A stretch of DNA of 64,000 nt, taken from NCBI RefSeq assembly GCF_040256645.1, contig NZ_CP158281.1, positions 2,790,001 to 2,854,000 on the forward strand, in the 5' to 3' direction. Source of the stretch: Brevibacterium sp. CBA3109 (GTDB lineage Bacteria; Actinomycetota; Actinomycetes; Actinomycetales; Brevibacteriaceae). A program made the position numbers and the translations under genes. Under the pieces are notes generated by a model. It was not told the DNA's origin. It saw nothing but the letters and a program-made list of their open reading frames with translations, and did no database searches. Shown here piece after piece: positions 50,352 through 60,471 of this stretch; positions within the stretch are counted from its first letter, which is position 1, and every line of letters begins with the position of its first letter.

Positions 50352-52157
50352 ATGGATCAAAACGACATTAGCGATAGAGTTCTATTTCGAAGTAGTTTGG
50401 CGAAACTTCTCGATGAAGATCTTCCACGCCATCTAGGTCCGCGACAGATACGAGGAGGCGCTGCGACCGTGCGGTCACTGCCATCGACGATGCGTTCCCA
50501 ATTGGTCAAATCACTGACCCCCGAACGCAAAGCATGGGCCTCAAAATTGCGCCATGGTGAACATTCCTGGCAACGATTCGACACTGCTAGCCGCTGTAGC
50601 CCTACAATCAGAAGAGCCGGCTATGACGCGCGAGCAGAGCAAGAGGCGTCCCTCACCGAGGTGCGCCGTTTGCTGCACGCAGCTGACATCGAGTTCGTCG
50701 AACTGCCTAGTCTGAGCGTTTTCATGCCCGTCCTGGTCCTCAATGCCAGGGAGACGAAGAACCTACTCTCATCGGTAATACACACCTTGGCCCAGGCACG
50801 TGGACGCGGCGGAAAAACCCGAACTGCACACCTCGCAGACGAAACCTGGTCTGTGCGCTTCTACGATGTCCGCGGCGCCGAGATGAGTCGCCGAGGCGCC
50901 CATCGACGACCGTCAAAGGTCGGCCGAGTCGACTGCTTGAGACGAATTGTCGCACCGAACGGAAGAGTGCTGAGCACTCCCAACCAGACATTGTCCATCG
51001 AACTGTGGGAAGAGCTAGGTTCCAACGTCCAACGCGTCGATGGCGGTCTTCATTTGCCCGGAACCCTGCGCCGTCGAAATTCTGATCACGGCCTGGCCGT
51101 CGATTATATGGAGCCAAATACGTGGGACAGCGCGCTGAGGAACAGTTCTCGCCTTGCCCTTCCTGCACCTCACCTGCGAGAGCTGCAGGAACCAATCGAC
51201 ATCGTCTATACGTGGGTCGACGGTTCCGACCCAAAGTGGCGAGCACGAATGAACAATACTCGTGACAAAGTCGACCAAGGAACCACCGAGCCCAGCTCGG
51301 TCTCGGAATCCCGATTCACTTCGCGCGAAGAACTAAAATTTTCGCTGCGCTCCCTCGAATACTATGCATCGTGGGTTCGGCGAATCTTCATTGTGACCGA
51401 TCAGCAGATTCCCGAGTGGCTGAACACAGATCACCCAAAGATCACCGTGGTCGATCACCGCGACATCTTCTCGGACACCGGGGTGCTACCCGTCTTCAAC
51501 TCGCACGCCATCGAATCTCAACTGCACCATATTCCCGGGCTAGCGGAGCACTATCTCTATCTCAATGACGATTGTTTCTTCCTCAGACCCACTAGGCCTG
51601 AGCTGTTCTTCACAGCGAATGGCCTTTCAAAGCACTTTCGATCGATCGTGCCTATCGATGTCGAGGGTTGGGGCCCGCGGGATCTTCCGATCATCTCCGC
51701 GGCCAAGCAAGGGAGACATCATCTTCTCAGTAGGTACGGCCGCACGGTCACCCACCGGTTCAAGCACACTCCTCACTCCCAACTTCGCTCCGTGCTCGAG
51801 ACAATGGAGTCCGAGGAGCCAGAGCTTTTCGCACGGGTCGCAGCTTCACCGTTCCGCTCGCCGGAGGATGTGTCCATCCCTTCCTCACTCCATCACTTCG
51901 ATGCTTTTGCAAGGGGACAATCAGTCGAAGGACAGATCGGCTATCAGTTCGTCGACCTCAGTGCAGCTGATTTGGAACTACGATTGCTCCGGGTAGCGCG
52001 TCGCACCGATTTGGATGTGTTCTGCCTTAACGAGACCACGCTCAGGGAGGAATCGGAAGAGTCGGTAGATCACCTAGTGGCCCGCTTCTTCAACGCCCGC
52101 TTCCCTGTGCCATCCAGTTTCGAGGTGGGCTTTCGCTCGTCGAAATCACCGCATTAG
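50352..52157 (+). CDS. Stealth-family sugar-phosphate transferase
   Basis: A 601-residue protein. Stealth regions are visible: CR1 IDIVYTWVDGSDPKW (about 282-296), CR2 SREELKFSLRSLEYYA and RRIFIVTDQQIPEWL (about 323-355), CR3 near HYLYLNDDCFFLRP (about 400-413), and a C-terminal CR4-like part. Stealth proteins transfer hexose-1-phosphate to a capsule or wall polymer, making phosphodiester-linked chains. The N-terminal 250 residues are poorly conserved and variable in this family. Base composition is less GC-rich than upstream. It marks the left end of the second glycan region. Confidence 0.85.
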   Translation: MDQNDISDRVLFRSSLAKLLDEDLPRHLGPRQIRGGAATVRSLPSTMRSQLVKSLTPERKAWASKLRHGEHSWQRFDTASRCSPTIRRAGYDARAEQEASLTEVRRLLHAADIEFVELPSLSVFMPVLVLNARETKNLLSSVIHTLAQARGRGGKTRTAHLADETWSVRFYDVRGAEMSRRGAHRRPSKVGRVDCLRRIVAPNGRVLSTPNQTLSIELWEELGSNVQRVDGGLHLPGTLRRRNSDHGLAVDYMEPNTWDSALRNSSRLALPAPHLRELQEPIDIVYTWVDGSDPKWRARMNNTRDKVDQGTTEPSSVSESRFTSREELKFSLRSLEYYASWVRRIFIVTDQQIPEWLNTDHPKITVVDHRDIFSDTGVLPVFNSHAIESQLHHIPGLAEHYLYLNDDCFFLRPTRPELFFTANGLSKHFRSIVPIDVEGWGPRDLPIISAAKQGRHHLLSRYGRTVTHRFKHTPHSQLRSVLETMESEEPELFARVAASPFRSPEDVSIPSSLHHFDAFARGQSVEGQIGYQFVDLSAADLELRLLRVARRTDLDVFCLNETTLREESEESVDHLVARFFNARFPVPSSFEVGFRSSKSPH

Positions 52158-53209
52158 GCTGTCCCGAGCGGTGAAGGGAATCACTCGCTCCTTCGGCTGC
52201 GGAGCATCTTCTTCAGTCCCAGTGGGACCTTCATCATCTTGTCGACTCGCCTGTCAGCACGATCCGCGGTGACCCGGACGGACTTCACTGAACTTTGCGT
52301 TCTCCCGAGTGCGGCTTCCGCCTTGTCCAAACGACTTTCGACTTCGCGTAGCTTGTTCTCGGGTAGTTTTGCAGCACCATTTGCCTTGATCGCCTTCTGT
52401 GCCTTCTTGAGAGCGAGGTAGCGATCCTGGAGCTTCGAGGCCATACGGACATATTCGGGCGGCACATCGTGCCACAGACTTGTCTGCGGGTCCGGGTAGT
52501 TGGTCGACGCCAAACGATCCTCGTAATCTGCCAACGCGCGTTCTTGTCCGGGATCGTAAATGTGCGTGAAGCCGTTATCGTGAATGAAATCGCTGAGGCG
52601 GTCGAAGCGTTCGGAATGTCCACGATTGAACTCGGTGTAATCTGCTCGCGAATAAAGTTCGGCAACAGTTCTCGGGCATTCCTCAACTGTGAGGTCGATA
52701 GTTGGTACCCCGTGATATCGCGACAGTTCGAGCGTTCGCCCGTCATGGGCCAATACGAGTCCCGGCGTGCCGGCAAGGATCGCCGCTACATTGCCGTGAA
52801 TGCGCGGGCCGAAAGAGAAGCTCATGTCTCTCATGCGCTGAATCCACACCGGCGCATCTAGTTGAAACTGCGCCTTCGCCTCGCTGAACTGTGAGTGACT
52901 GCGTGAGAGCGGCAACCGTTCGTCGTGGCCGCTGTAGGGAGTCGTCCCCCACAACATCATTTCCAAGGTGGCAAGGTCCTGTGGCATGTACGTCGCATCG
53001 AAATTAGCTTCAGCATCAGTGATGAGGTCGATGCCAAACGGATTGTTTGTCTGCAGGTTGTAGGCAATTGATGAGCCTGGGGTGAGCGCGTCGGCTCTAT
53101 CGACGCGATGTCCTCGCCCATTCATCGTCATCGACGGGCATCCCACCACGATCACATCCTTAAAGCCGAGAGAGGTCAGATACTCAGCAGTTAGTTCGCC
53201 TCTCACGGT

Positions 53210-53214
53210 CAGTG
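53210..53214. repeat. left copy of 5-bp target duplication
   Basis: CAGTG abuts the left end of the second IS3-family element and is repeated at 54541-54545. Removing one copy restores the interrupted reading frame exactly. Confidence 0.8.
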
Positions 53215-53268
53215 TGGATCGCCCCGGGGATAATAGAGGCAGGGAGATTGGAAGAAGGAGATTCTCTC

Positions 53269-53580
53269 ATGCCAGTGAAATACACCGATGAGCTCAAAGC
53301 TCGTGCCGTCGAGCTCGTCATGCATGCCCAGGCCGATCCTGAGACCGCGAGCAGGGCAATCACCCGCATCGCGAACGAACTCGGCCTGAGCAAAGAAACC
53401 CTGCGAGTCTGGGTGCGTAAGCACAAAGACTCTGGCAACGCTACACCGACGGAGTCGGTCGACCTTGAGGCCGAAAACCGTCGACTGCGCGCCGAGTTGA
53501 CCGAAGCGAAACGGGCAAACGAGATACTTCGCCGGGCGTCGGCTTTCTTCGCGGCGGAGCTCGACCGCCCATCCAAGTAA
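53269..53580 (+). CDS. IS3-family transposase OrfA
   Basis: A 103-residue protein from ATG at 53269 (GGAGATT... upstream, MPVKYTDELK). It has an N-terminal transposase_8 HTH (TDELKARAVELV, then RIANELGLSKETLRVWVRKH) and a coiled coil of heptad Leu (about 66-92). The orfB frame is -1 relative to it and is open across the last 60 bases, so OrfAB is probably made by programmed -1 frameshifting, as is known for IS3. Confidence 0.88.
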   Translation: MPVKYTDELKARAVELVMHAQADPETASRAITRIANELGLSKETLRVWVRKHKDSGNATPTESVDLEAENRRLRAELTEAKRANEILRRASAFFAAELDRPSK

Positions 53581-53630
53581 TCGTCGATTTCATCGACAAC
53601 AACCGCGACGAGTTCGGAGTCGAGCCAATC

Positions 53631-54500
53631 GTGCGCGCCCTTTCAGGGACTGCTGCACGGATTGCTGTGAGCTCGTATTACGCGTACAAATTACGCCAGC
53701 CTTCAGCCCGTGCTGTCCGGGACCGGGAGCTCAAGACCGCCATCCGGGACGTCTACGAGGCGAACTATTCCTGTTACGGGGTGCGGAAGATGTGGAAGGC
53801 GATCAACCGCGAGTATGCGGACCGGTTCGGGAATATCGCTCGGTGCACGGTCGAGCGGTTGATGCGCCAGCTGGGCATTGACGGGGTTCGTCGTCGGCGG
53901 AAGCGTCCGAAGACGGCCTCGGCCAGGGCCGAGGAGTGCCCGGAGGATCTCGTCGAACGTGAGTTCACAGCTGAGGGTCCGAACTGTCTCTGGGTCGCCG
54001 ACATCACCTATATTCCGACCCAGGCTGGGTGGGTATACACAACGTTCATTCTCGACGTCTTCCACCGCGAGATCGTGGGTTGGCAGGTGACGAATCATAT
54101 GCGTGAGTCGCTGGCCAGGGACGCGTTGACGATGGCTCTGGCAGCGAAGTTCCGGGCCGGCGAAGACGTGTCCGGGCTTGTCCACCACTCGGATCGCGGA
54201 GTCCAATTCAGGTCGATTCGCTATGGCGAGACTCTGGCAGAATCCGAGATCGTGGCGTCGGTGGGGTCACGCGGGGACTCATACGATAATGCCATGGCTG
54301 AAGCACTGAATTCAGTCTACAAAGCGGAACTGATCGACCGTCGCGAATGGTCGGGGTTGATCGAGGTGATGGCAGCGACATCGAAATGGATCGGGTGGTA
54401 CAACCGGCAACGACTGCATTCGGCGATCGGATATCGACCTCCGTTCGAGGTCCAAGCTGAATGGACCAACCAGGGTGCGACCGCGAGCGTAGCTGCATAG
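53631..54500 (+). CDS. IS3-family transposase OrfB (DDE integrase core)
   Basis: From the GTG at 53631 there are 289 residues; the same frame is open upstream and encodes DFIDNNRDEFGVEPI, the usual OrfB beginning, entered by frameshift from OrfA. It has an HTH_21 part and the rve core. The triad is Asp in WVADITYIPT, Asp in HHSDRGVQF and Glu in YDNAMAEALNSVYKAEL. The end RLHSAIGYRPPFEV is typical of IS3/IS150-like enzymes. The gene is intact. Confidence 0.9.
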   Translation: MRALSGTAARIAVSSYYAYKLRQPSARAVRDRELKTAIRDVYEANYSCYGVRKMWKAINREYADRFGNIARCTVERLMRQLGIDGVRRRRKRPKTASARAEECPEDLVEREFTAEGPNCLWVADITYIPTQAGWVYTTFILDVFHREIVGWQVTNHMRESLARDALTMALAAKFRAGEDVSGLVHHSDRGVQFRSIRYGETLAESEIVASVGSRGDSYDNAMAEALNSVYKAELIDRREWSGLIEVMAATSKWIGWYNRQRLHSAIGYRPPFEVQAEWTNQGATASVAA

Positions 54501-54540
54501 AAAACCAGGAAAAACAGCCTCTATGAAACCCGGTGCTTGA

Positions 54541-54545
54541 CAGTG
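54541..54545. repeat. right copy of 5-bp target duplication
   Basis: CAGTG directly follows the right end of the second IS3-family element and matches 53210-53214. Confidence 0.8.
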
Positions 54546-55186
54546 CGCTGGACTTCTCCAGAACCGCCTTTGCGAATCGTCTCACCGTCGGTTCCATCTT
54601 CTTCAGACCCGCCGGATTACCGTCCAACGGCAGTTGCGCACCACCCGAGAGCATGAGGAATGGAATCTTCAGGTTTTCGACGAACTCTGTGGTACGAGCG
54701 AGTTCTGCTTCGAACCCCGGCCGAAAGGCATTGGCCAAAGGAAGAATGAACCCGTCATACTCATCGTTGACCTTCGGCGCCATCGATTTGTTGATTTGGT
54801 AACGGTTCGCGTCGACCACCGTGTCAGCCGCAGAAAAGAGCTTATGAGAGGCAGTGCCGAAGATCAGGTTACCGTTGTTCCGACCAATCGTGTTGCGATC
54901 GAGAGTATCGAAACCGTCGTAAGGCTCAAACGGTGTTTTACCAAGCCTCATCAAATACCGCTTGCCCATTTGTTCGTCACCATTCATCGTATTTTTCGGG
55001 GATCGCTGCACGATCTTGCCCACCTTAGCCCATGCCGAAGTCGCGTGGCCACGGTCGAGGCACCTCAGCAATGACCTTACTATCTTGCCAGACTGCGGCA
55101 ACGCCTCCTTCTGGAGCTCAATATGTAGTCATAGACTTAGCTCATTGAGGTCTACAACCAGACGACGACACATTGGAGGAACCCCC

Positions 55187-58100
55187 TTGGAGATTCGGAA
55201 TCTCATCACCCGCAGCGCAATCAGCGCCATGGGCAGTGCGCGGAAGACGATAAGGAAGACCACCAGAGATGCGTCGCGTCGTTCGCAGACCTCTCCTCCG
55301 CGGTCCTCTCGTTTGACGTCGCTCAAGATTCATCACGCTCAGAACCTTCTCCATCTCGATCTCACGCTGGCCTCCGACGTTATCCCCACCGGGCTCTGGA
55401 CTGAGCACGAAGGTGACCTGCATCGTCTCGGCTCACTCGAGATATCCGAATCTCGGGACGCTGGTTCAGAGTCTGACTTGGTTTGTTCGATCAGCGTCAA
55501 CCTCGACACTGTCATCGAACACCTCGCGGACTGGACCTCGATTCCGCCTGCTGAAGCAAATGATGCGAACGACACCGAAGGGATCGTACTCCGCCTGTAT
55601 CTCGAATTCGACGGTCTCGACGCGGAACCCCTCCCCGGCTCCCGTCTCGAAACAACCCACAACGGCATGCCGGTGGCATTAGTCCGACTCGGTCGTGCCA
55701 AACATACGCAAACGTCTAATTTCACCTACCGTCAAGTGAAAGACCACTTCTACTATCCCCTGATCAACCGCAATGGTCATCTGGCCATCGAAGTGGATCG
55801 CCTTCACCGGCCATATGCCCAGGTCCGCAACGACAGTCTGACCATCGAGAATGGCAAGCTCAATATCCAGGGAAGAATCAGCGCACGAGGCACCGCATAT
55901 GTGAGAGCCAAACTCGTAGTGCGTGGCAGAACCTCCGGGTTCCGAGCAACTGCCGAGGTCGACCTCAAGCTCAACGAAGAGCTCTCATCGAAACGGTTTG
56001 GACTCAACCACTATGTCTTTGCGTCAGAACTCGATTTCAACGAACTTGGCGATGAGATCAGCAATGACAACGCGGACTTGTATTTGGATCTGGATCCCGT
56101 GCTGGCAGACCAGCCTAAGCGCGCGCGAATCGGGAAAACCCGATACCTCGTTCGCGTCGGCACGACTGGCAGCACAGTGTCGTCTGGAGACCGGACCGTC
56201 TCACTTGTCCCCTACTACACATTCAAGGCAAAGTATCCCTCTCTGCACTTAGAAGTCTTCCGCACAGCGGATTACGAATACATGCAGACTCTGGTGTCGA
56301 ACCGACATTTCTGGAAACCGCCCCGCGCCTCGGAGCGTCGTCCTGTATGGTTGATCGGCGAACTGCCCTATAAGGCGCAGGACAATGGACTCCAATTCTT
56401 CAAGTTCATGCGTGACGAACATCCCGAAATCGACGCTTACTATGTCATCGAACCGAACTCGCCCGAGAGATCTAATCTCAACGGCTACGACCACGTCATA
56501 GACTTCCGATCGCATGACCACGTCCAGGTGGCGCTTGCAGCTGACAAGATCATCGGAACCCACCACCCGGATTTCCTCTACCCCACACGGGAGCCGCGCT
56601 TCCAAAAGGCTCTGCACGCCGAATCAGTCTTCCTCCAGCATGGTGTCACTGCCGCCAAATGGATGGTGCCCAATTACGGCAAGTTCATTAGTGGGTTCGA
56701 CGTGGACCTCATCACCGTCTCCTCTGAACGCGAGAAAGAGTTCTTCGTCAAGGACTTTGGTTATCCCCCCGAACAGGTAGCAGTGACGGGCTTCGCCCGA
56801 TTCGACGCTCTTCTTGCCGACGATGTCGACGTCCGTCCGGGCCAACTTATGATCATGCCTACGTGGCGACCGTGGTTGCAAGATCCCGACTACTTCGCTG
56901 AATCGGAGTATTTTCAGCACTGGAATTCACTTCTCACCAGTGATCGATTGCAATCACTGATGGAGAAATACCAACTTGAGCCGATCTTCTGCCTTCACCC
57001 TAATATGCAGCAGTACAGTTCACACTTCCGCGATGCCGGCATTCGCGTGGTCGTCCAGGGCGAAACCGATGTCCAGTTGCTTCTCAAACAGAGCTCGATG
57101 CTCATAACCGACTACTCGAGCGTTGCTTTCGATTTTGCGTTCCTACACAAACCCGTTGCCTACTATCAGTTCGATACTCGTCGATTTGCTCAGCCACACG
57201 CCGATCCGGAAAAGGAATTTCCTGGACCTGTCGTCGCGGATGAAGACCAGCTTCTGGACGCCATCGAAACTGCATATGCCGCGGGAGGAGTAATGGATCA
57301 GAAATATCTGGCTCGTGCCGACCACTTCCTCGCTCATCGTGACACAGACAGTCGTGAACGCATCTACCAAGCAATTCAAAACGCAGTCAGACCTCGCCCT
57401 ACTGCGACGGACCTGGTCCAGAGCGAGCCAGCCCAGGCCGCATACAGACTCGCGCGGCGGAATAGATATTATCTTCCCGTGATGAAGAGGCTGTACAAGC
57501 TGATGCGATGGGCTCCCCTCGATTCCGGAACAGTCGTCTTCGAAACAGGACAGGGGAAGCAATACGCCGACAGCCCTCGGGCAATTCACGAGGAGCTGGT
57601 CCGGCGTGGGGATACTCGGCGAAAGGTGTGGATCTATCACAAGCGACTTCCTGTGACGGACAAGTACACCACCGTTGTCAAACGACATTCGCCAGCGTTC
57701 TTTTGGTACCTCGCGACGGCGAAATACTGGATCAACAATCATAATTTCCCCAATTACATCCACCGTCGTCAACAGGGCCTGTATATCCAGACGTGGCATG
57801 GGACACCGCTCAAGCGCATGTTCCTCGATCAAGACAACTTCTACGGACGCGATCCGGGCTACATCGACCGGGTCAAGGAGGCTTCGGCCCAATGGAATGC
57901 GTTGATTTCTCCTTCGCCGTACGCGACGGAAGCGATGAAATCGTCCTACGCTTATACGGGACCGGTTTATGAGCTGGGCTACCCGCGAAACGACGAGCTA
58001 CGCGGCCCGAACACACAAAAGATTCGCGACGATCTTCGGCACCGGCTCTCGATTCCGCGTGATCAGACGGTCGTGCTCTATGCCCCGACCTTCCGCGACG

Positions 58101-58609
58101 ATCAGCCGACAACCAAGGGAAGATTCGCCTTCGACTGGCCATTCGATCCTGAAGAATTCGTCCAACGTTTCGGCGACGACGTCACACTTCTGTTGCGTAC
58201 TCACTTCCTAGTCAACACCAAGCTCGACATCCCGGAAGCTCTCAAAGCAAACATCATCGATGTCAGCGGACTTCCAGACATCAATGAACTCTTCTTGGCC
58301 AGCGACATGCTCGTCACAGATTACTCATCGTCATTCTTCGACTACTCGGTCCTTGAACGACCAATCATCTTTTTCGCATATGATCTGGAGAACTACCGCG
58401 ACAATCTTCGCGGTTTCTACCTCAACTACGAAACGGATCTTCCCGGACCAGTGACGACAACCTCGGACGAGCTCTTCGCCGAAATCGACAAAGCGACCTC
58501 GGCTACGGACGCAGACCGGGAACGCCTCAGATTGTTCGCACGGTTATACGCTCCCAATGATGACGGTCAGGCAGCGGCCCGAGTCATCGACAGACTGCTC
58601 GCAGACTAA
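55187..58609 (+). CDS. tandem CDP-glycerol glycerophosphotransferase-type enzyme (two catalytic domains)
   Basis: The start is TTG at 55187, preferred because GGAGG lies seven bases upstream and the residues before it are not conserved. The 1140-residue product begins with a poorly conserved part (about 1-370) rich in beta strands. Two TagB/TagF-type GT-B domains follow. Domain 1 has FLQHGVTAAKWM (about 481-492) and LITDYSSVAFDFAF (about 638). Domain 2 has QTWHGTPLKRMF (about 868-879) and VTDYSSSFFDYSV (about 1042). Such enzymes polymerise glycerol phosphate or link sugar phosphates for teichoic acid-like polymers. Domain duplication suggests a two-activity chain builder. Confidence 0.85.
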   Translation: MEIRNLITRSAISAMGSARKTIRKTTRDASRRSQTSPPRSSRLTSLKIHHAQNLLHLDLTLASDVIPTGLWTEHEGDLHRLGSLEISESRDAGSESDLVCSISVNLDTVIEHLADWTSIPPAEANDANDTEGIVLRLYLEFDGLDAEPLPGSRLETTHNGMPVALVRLGRAKHTQTSNFTYRQVKDHFYYPLINRNGHLAIEVDRLHRPYAQVRNDSLTIENGKLNIQGRISARGTAYVRAKLVVRGRTSGFRATAEVDLKLNEELSSKRFGLNHYVFASELDFNELGDEISNDNADLYLDLDPVLADQPKRARIGKTRYLVRVGTTGSTVSSGDRTVSLVPYYTFKAKYPSLHLEVFRTADYEYMQTLVSNRHFWKPPRASERRPVWLIGELPYKAQDNGLQFFKFMRDEHPEIDAYYVIEPNSPERSNLNGYDHVIDFRSHDHVQVALAADKIIGTHHPDFLYPTREPRFQKALHAESVFLQHGVTAAKWMVPNYGKFISGFDVDLITVSSEREKEFFVKDFGYPPEQVAVTGFARFDALLADDVDVRPGQLMIMPTWRPWLQDPDYFAESEYFQHWNSLLTSDRLQSLMEKYQLEPIFCLHPNMQQYSSHFRDAGIRVVVQGETDVQLLLKQSSMLITDYSSVAFDFAFLHKPVAYYQFDTRRFAQPHADPEKEFPGPVVADEDQLLDAIETAYAAGGVMDQKYLARADHFLAHRDTDSRERIYQAIQNAVRPRPTATDLVQSEPAQAAYRLARRNRYYLPVMKRLYKLMRWAPLDSGTVVFETGQGKQYADSPRAIHEELVRRGDTRRKVWIYHKRLPVTDKYTTVVKRHSPAFFWYLATAKYWINNHNFPNYIHRRQQGLYIQTWHGTPLKRMFLDQDNFYGRDPGYIDRVKEASAQWNALISPSPYATEAMKSSYAYTGPVYELGYPRNDELRGPNTQKIRDDLRHRLSIPRDQTVVLYAPTFRDDQPTTKGRFAFDWPFDPEEFVQRFGDDVTLLLRTHFLVNTKLDIPEALKANIIDVSGLPDINELFLASDMLVTDYSSSFFDYSVLERPIIFFAYDLENYRDNLRGFYLNYETDLPGPVTTTSDELFAEIDKATSATDADRERLRLFARLYAPNDDGQAAARVIDRLLAD

Positions 58610-58611
58610 TC

Positions 58612-60471
58612 ATGCCGCTGGTTTCCGCATTGGAGGAACGCGTGTTCAAACGAGACCAACACTTCCCCGAAGCTTCTATCTACGGACTCATCGGAGGAAT
58701 CCCGGAGGCTTTCGGAGGCAGAACGAGTGTGTGCCTGCAACGAGCAAATGCGATTGCCGAACTCGACGACAGGCACATCGAAATCCTCACGCTCTCTCCG
58801 AACAACGGTGTGGACACCGAAGGGCTGACGGAACGGCTGCGCGAGGAAGGCCGTATCGGAAATCGAGTAACGATCAGAAATGTGTGGTCAGATCTCCGTC
58901 GTGCTGACTCACACGACTTGGCTCAGATCGCCGGACACAGCTCCCAGTCGATCACCATCGATCCAACACAGCCACCTGAATATGACGGATCGATGGAGGC
59001 CAAAGAGGTCGGTTCTGCAGGAAAGACGCTCAAAGCAGACCGTTTCAGGGAGGACGGCTCACGATACAACAGCTATCGACGCGGCGGCAGGGGTATCGAG
59101 AAGAGTTCCGTGCTCTTTGACTTGCGAGGCCGCCCTATTGCGCAATGGACCGAACAATACGAGCTCTATTTCGCCTGGATGGACTGGGTGATCGGCACCG
59201 ATCCCGCTATCATCATCAACGACGGTCCCCCGCTGGCACGCTATCTCCACAAATACCAGCGCAAAAACGTCGCTCTCGTCCAAACCATCCACAGCAAGCA
59301 CTCGGCAGATCCCACCAAGCGCTCACAGCGATTGGGGTGGACCTATACCCCTGCACTGCAGCATGTCGATCGATTCGACCATCTGGCAGTACTCACCGAG
59401 TCACAACGATCCGACCTCACCGCTCTCAATTACGTGATGGACAACGTGTCGGTCCTGCCCAACATGACCACCGCTGAGCCGACCCGAAAGATCAAACCGC
59501 GCCGCACAGGTGCCGGAGTCATGCTCGCACGCACAACATTCCTCAAACGCATCGATCACGCCATCACCGCTGTCCACCGGGCACAACAGGCCGGTATCGA
59601 AACCACATTCGACATCTATGGTGTAGCTGACGAAGCGCAGGAATCCCTGGAATCTCTCATCGGCGAGATCGGTGCGGACGACACCATCCGACTTCGCGGG
59701 TTTGATCCGAGAGCGAAGAGGAAATTCGAAGAATCATCATTCACCCTGCTCACCAGCGAATATGAAGGACAGCCGCTTGTCCTCTTGGAAAGCATGGCGG
59801 TTGGCTGCATTCCGATCGCTTACAACATCAAATACGGGCCAGCAGACATCATCACCCACGGTGTCAACGGATTCCTCGTGCCACCCAGCGATATCGACGC
59901 TATGGCCAAGTGCATCGCGGACCTTCATTCCATGGGCGAGCGAGAACTCCTTCAAATCCGCAAAGCGGCCATCAAGCGAGCTCAAGACTTCTCGCCGGGG
60001 AAGATCACCAGCATGTGGGGCAAAACGCTGACACAGGTAATGGCCAACAAACTCCCACCAAGGGACATCGAAGGCAAAGCGAATCTTGTCGAACATTTCG
60101 TTGATGGAAATGAAATGCGTCTAAGAGTGAAAATCACTGGAGAAGCCGCGACGAATCCAACGTGGGCATTGCTGAGATGGACCGAAAGGAATGGCAAACG
60201 ATTCGGTCGTCTGCCCGCGCACGGCGAGCAGACGGCAGGACAGTTTCTGGTGACTGCCTCAGCCCACACAGACGATTTCGCCTCTATAGACCGCGGCTTC
60301 ATCGACTTCTGGATCGATCTGCGCGTAGATGGGCAACCGTGCCGTTTGCGAATCAAAGGAGCTCAAGAACTCGAGCCCACCGCGTTTGCACAGGCGGAAC
60401 TTTATTCGACAAAATTTGGCAGCCTGAGCATTCGATACGAATCGTCAAATCCTGAATCCGCCACCGTTTGA
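58612..60471 (+). CDS. GT4 glycosyltransferase, TarM-like
   Basis: A 619-residue protein starting 2 bases after the stop of the tandem transferase gene. The start of the conserved part is IYGLIGGIPEAFGGRTSV (about 23-40), then VALVQTIHSKHS. The catalytic GT4 half follows: MLARTTFLKRIDHAI and LLTSEYEGQPLVLLESMA with the E-x7-E motif and PIAYNIKYGPADII (about 382-420). A beta-rich C-terminal domain (about 490-619) is also seen in poly(glycerol or ribitol phosphate) glucosyltransferases such as TarM. It likely glycosylates the polymer made by its neighbour. Confidence 0.82.
   Translation: MPLVSALEERVFKRDQHFPEASIYGLIGGIPEAFGGRTSVCLQRANAIAELDDRHIEILTLSPNNGVDTEGLTERLREEGRIGNRVTIRNVWSDLRRADSHDLAQIAGHSSQSITIDPTQPPEYDGSMEAKEVGSAGKTLKADRFREDGSRYNSYRRGGRGIEKSSVLFDLRGRPIAQWTEQYELYFAWMDWVIGTDPAIIINDGPPLARYLHKYQRKNVALVQTIHSKHSADPTKRSQRLGWTYTPALQHVDRFDHLAVLTESQRSDLTALNYVMDNVSVLPNMTTAEPTRKIKPRRTGAGVMLARTTFLKRIDHAITAVHRAQQAGIETTFDIYGVADEAQESLESLIGEIGADDTIRLRGFDPRAKRKFEESSFTLLTSEYEGQPLVLLESMAVGCIPIAYNIKYGPADIITHGVNGFLVPPSDIDAMAKCIADLHSMGERELLQIRKAAIKRAQDFSPGKITSMWGKTLTQVMANKLPPRDIEGKANLVEHFVDGNEMRLRVKITGEAATNPTWALLRWTERNGKRFGRLPAHGEQTAGQFLVTASAHTDDFASIDRGFIDFWIDLRVDGQPCRLRIKGAQELEPTAFAQAELYSTKFGSLSIRYESSNPESATV

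Larger units (their letters stand above)
53215..54540 (+). mobile_element. IS3-family insertion sequence (second copy, different type)
   Basis: A 1326-bp element. Its ends share ATAGAGGC near both tips, in inverted orientation, beginning TGGATC on the left and TCAAGC on the right. It carries orfA and orfB and lies inside the pyruvyl transferase gene. The exact target duplication, with no decay of the broken gene, argues for a recent insertion. Confidence 0.88.
52181..54987 (-). pseudogene. polysaccharide pyruvyl transferase gene split by an IS3-family element
   Basis: The 5' part (54987-54541) and the 3' part (53209-52181) are separated by the insertion sequence. Joined after removing the element and one copy of CAGTG, the frame reads without gap through KSSAL and TVRGELTAEYL to give 491 residues. 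The sequence has pyruvyl transferase features: FILPLANAF, VVGCPSMT (after the break) and SFGPRIHGNVAAILAGTP. The ending is a coiled coil and basic tail, as in the intact paralogue at 14707-16515. The start could instead be ATG at 54969. It is probably inactive. Confidence 0.85.
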
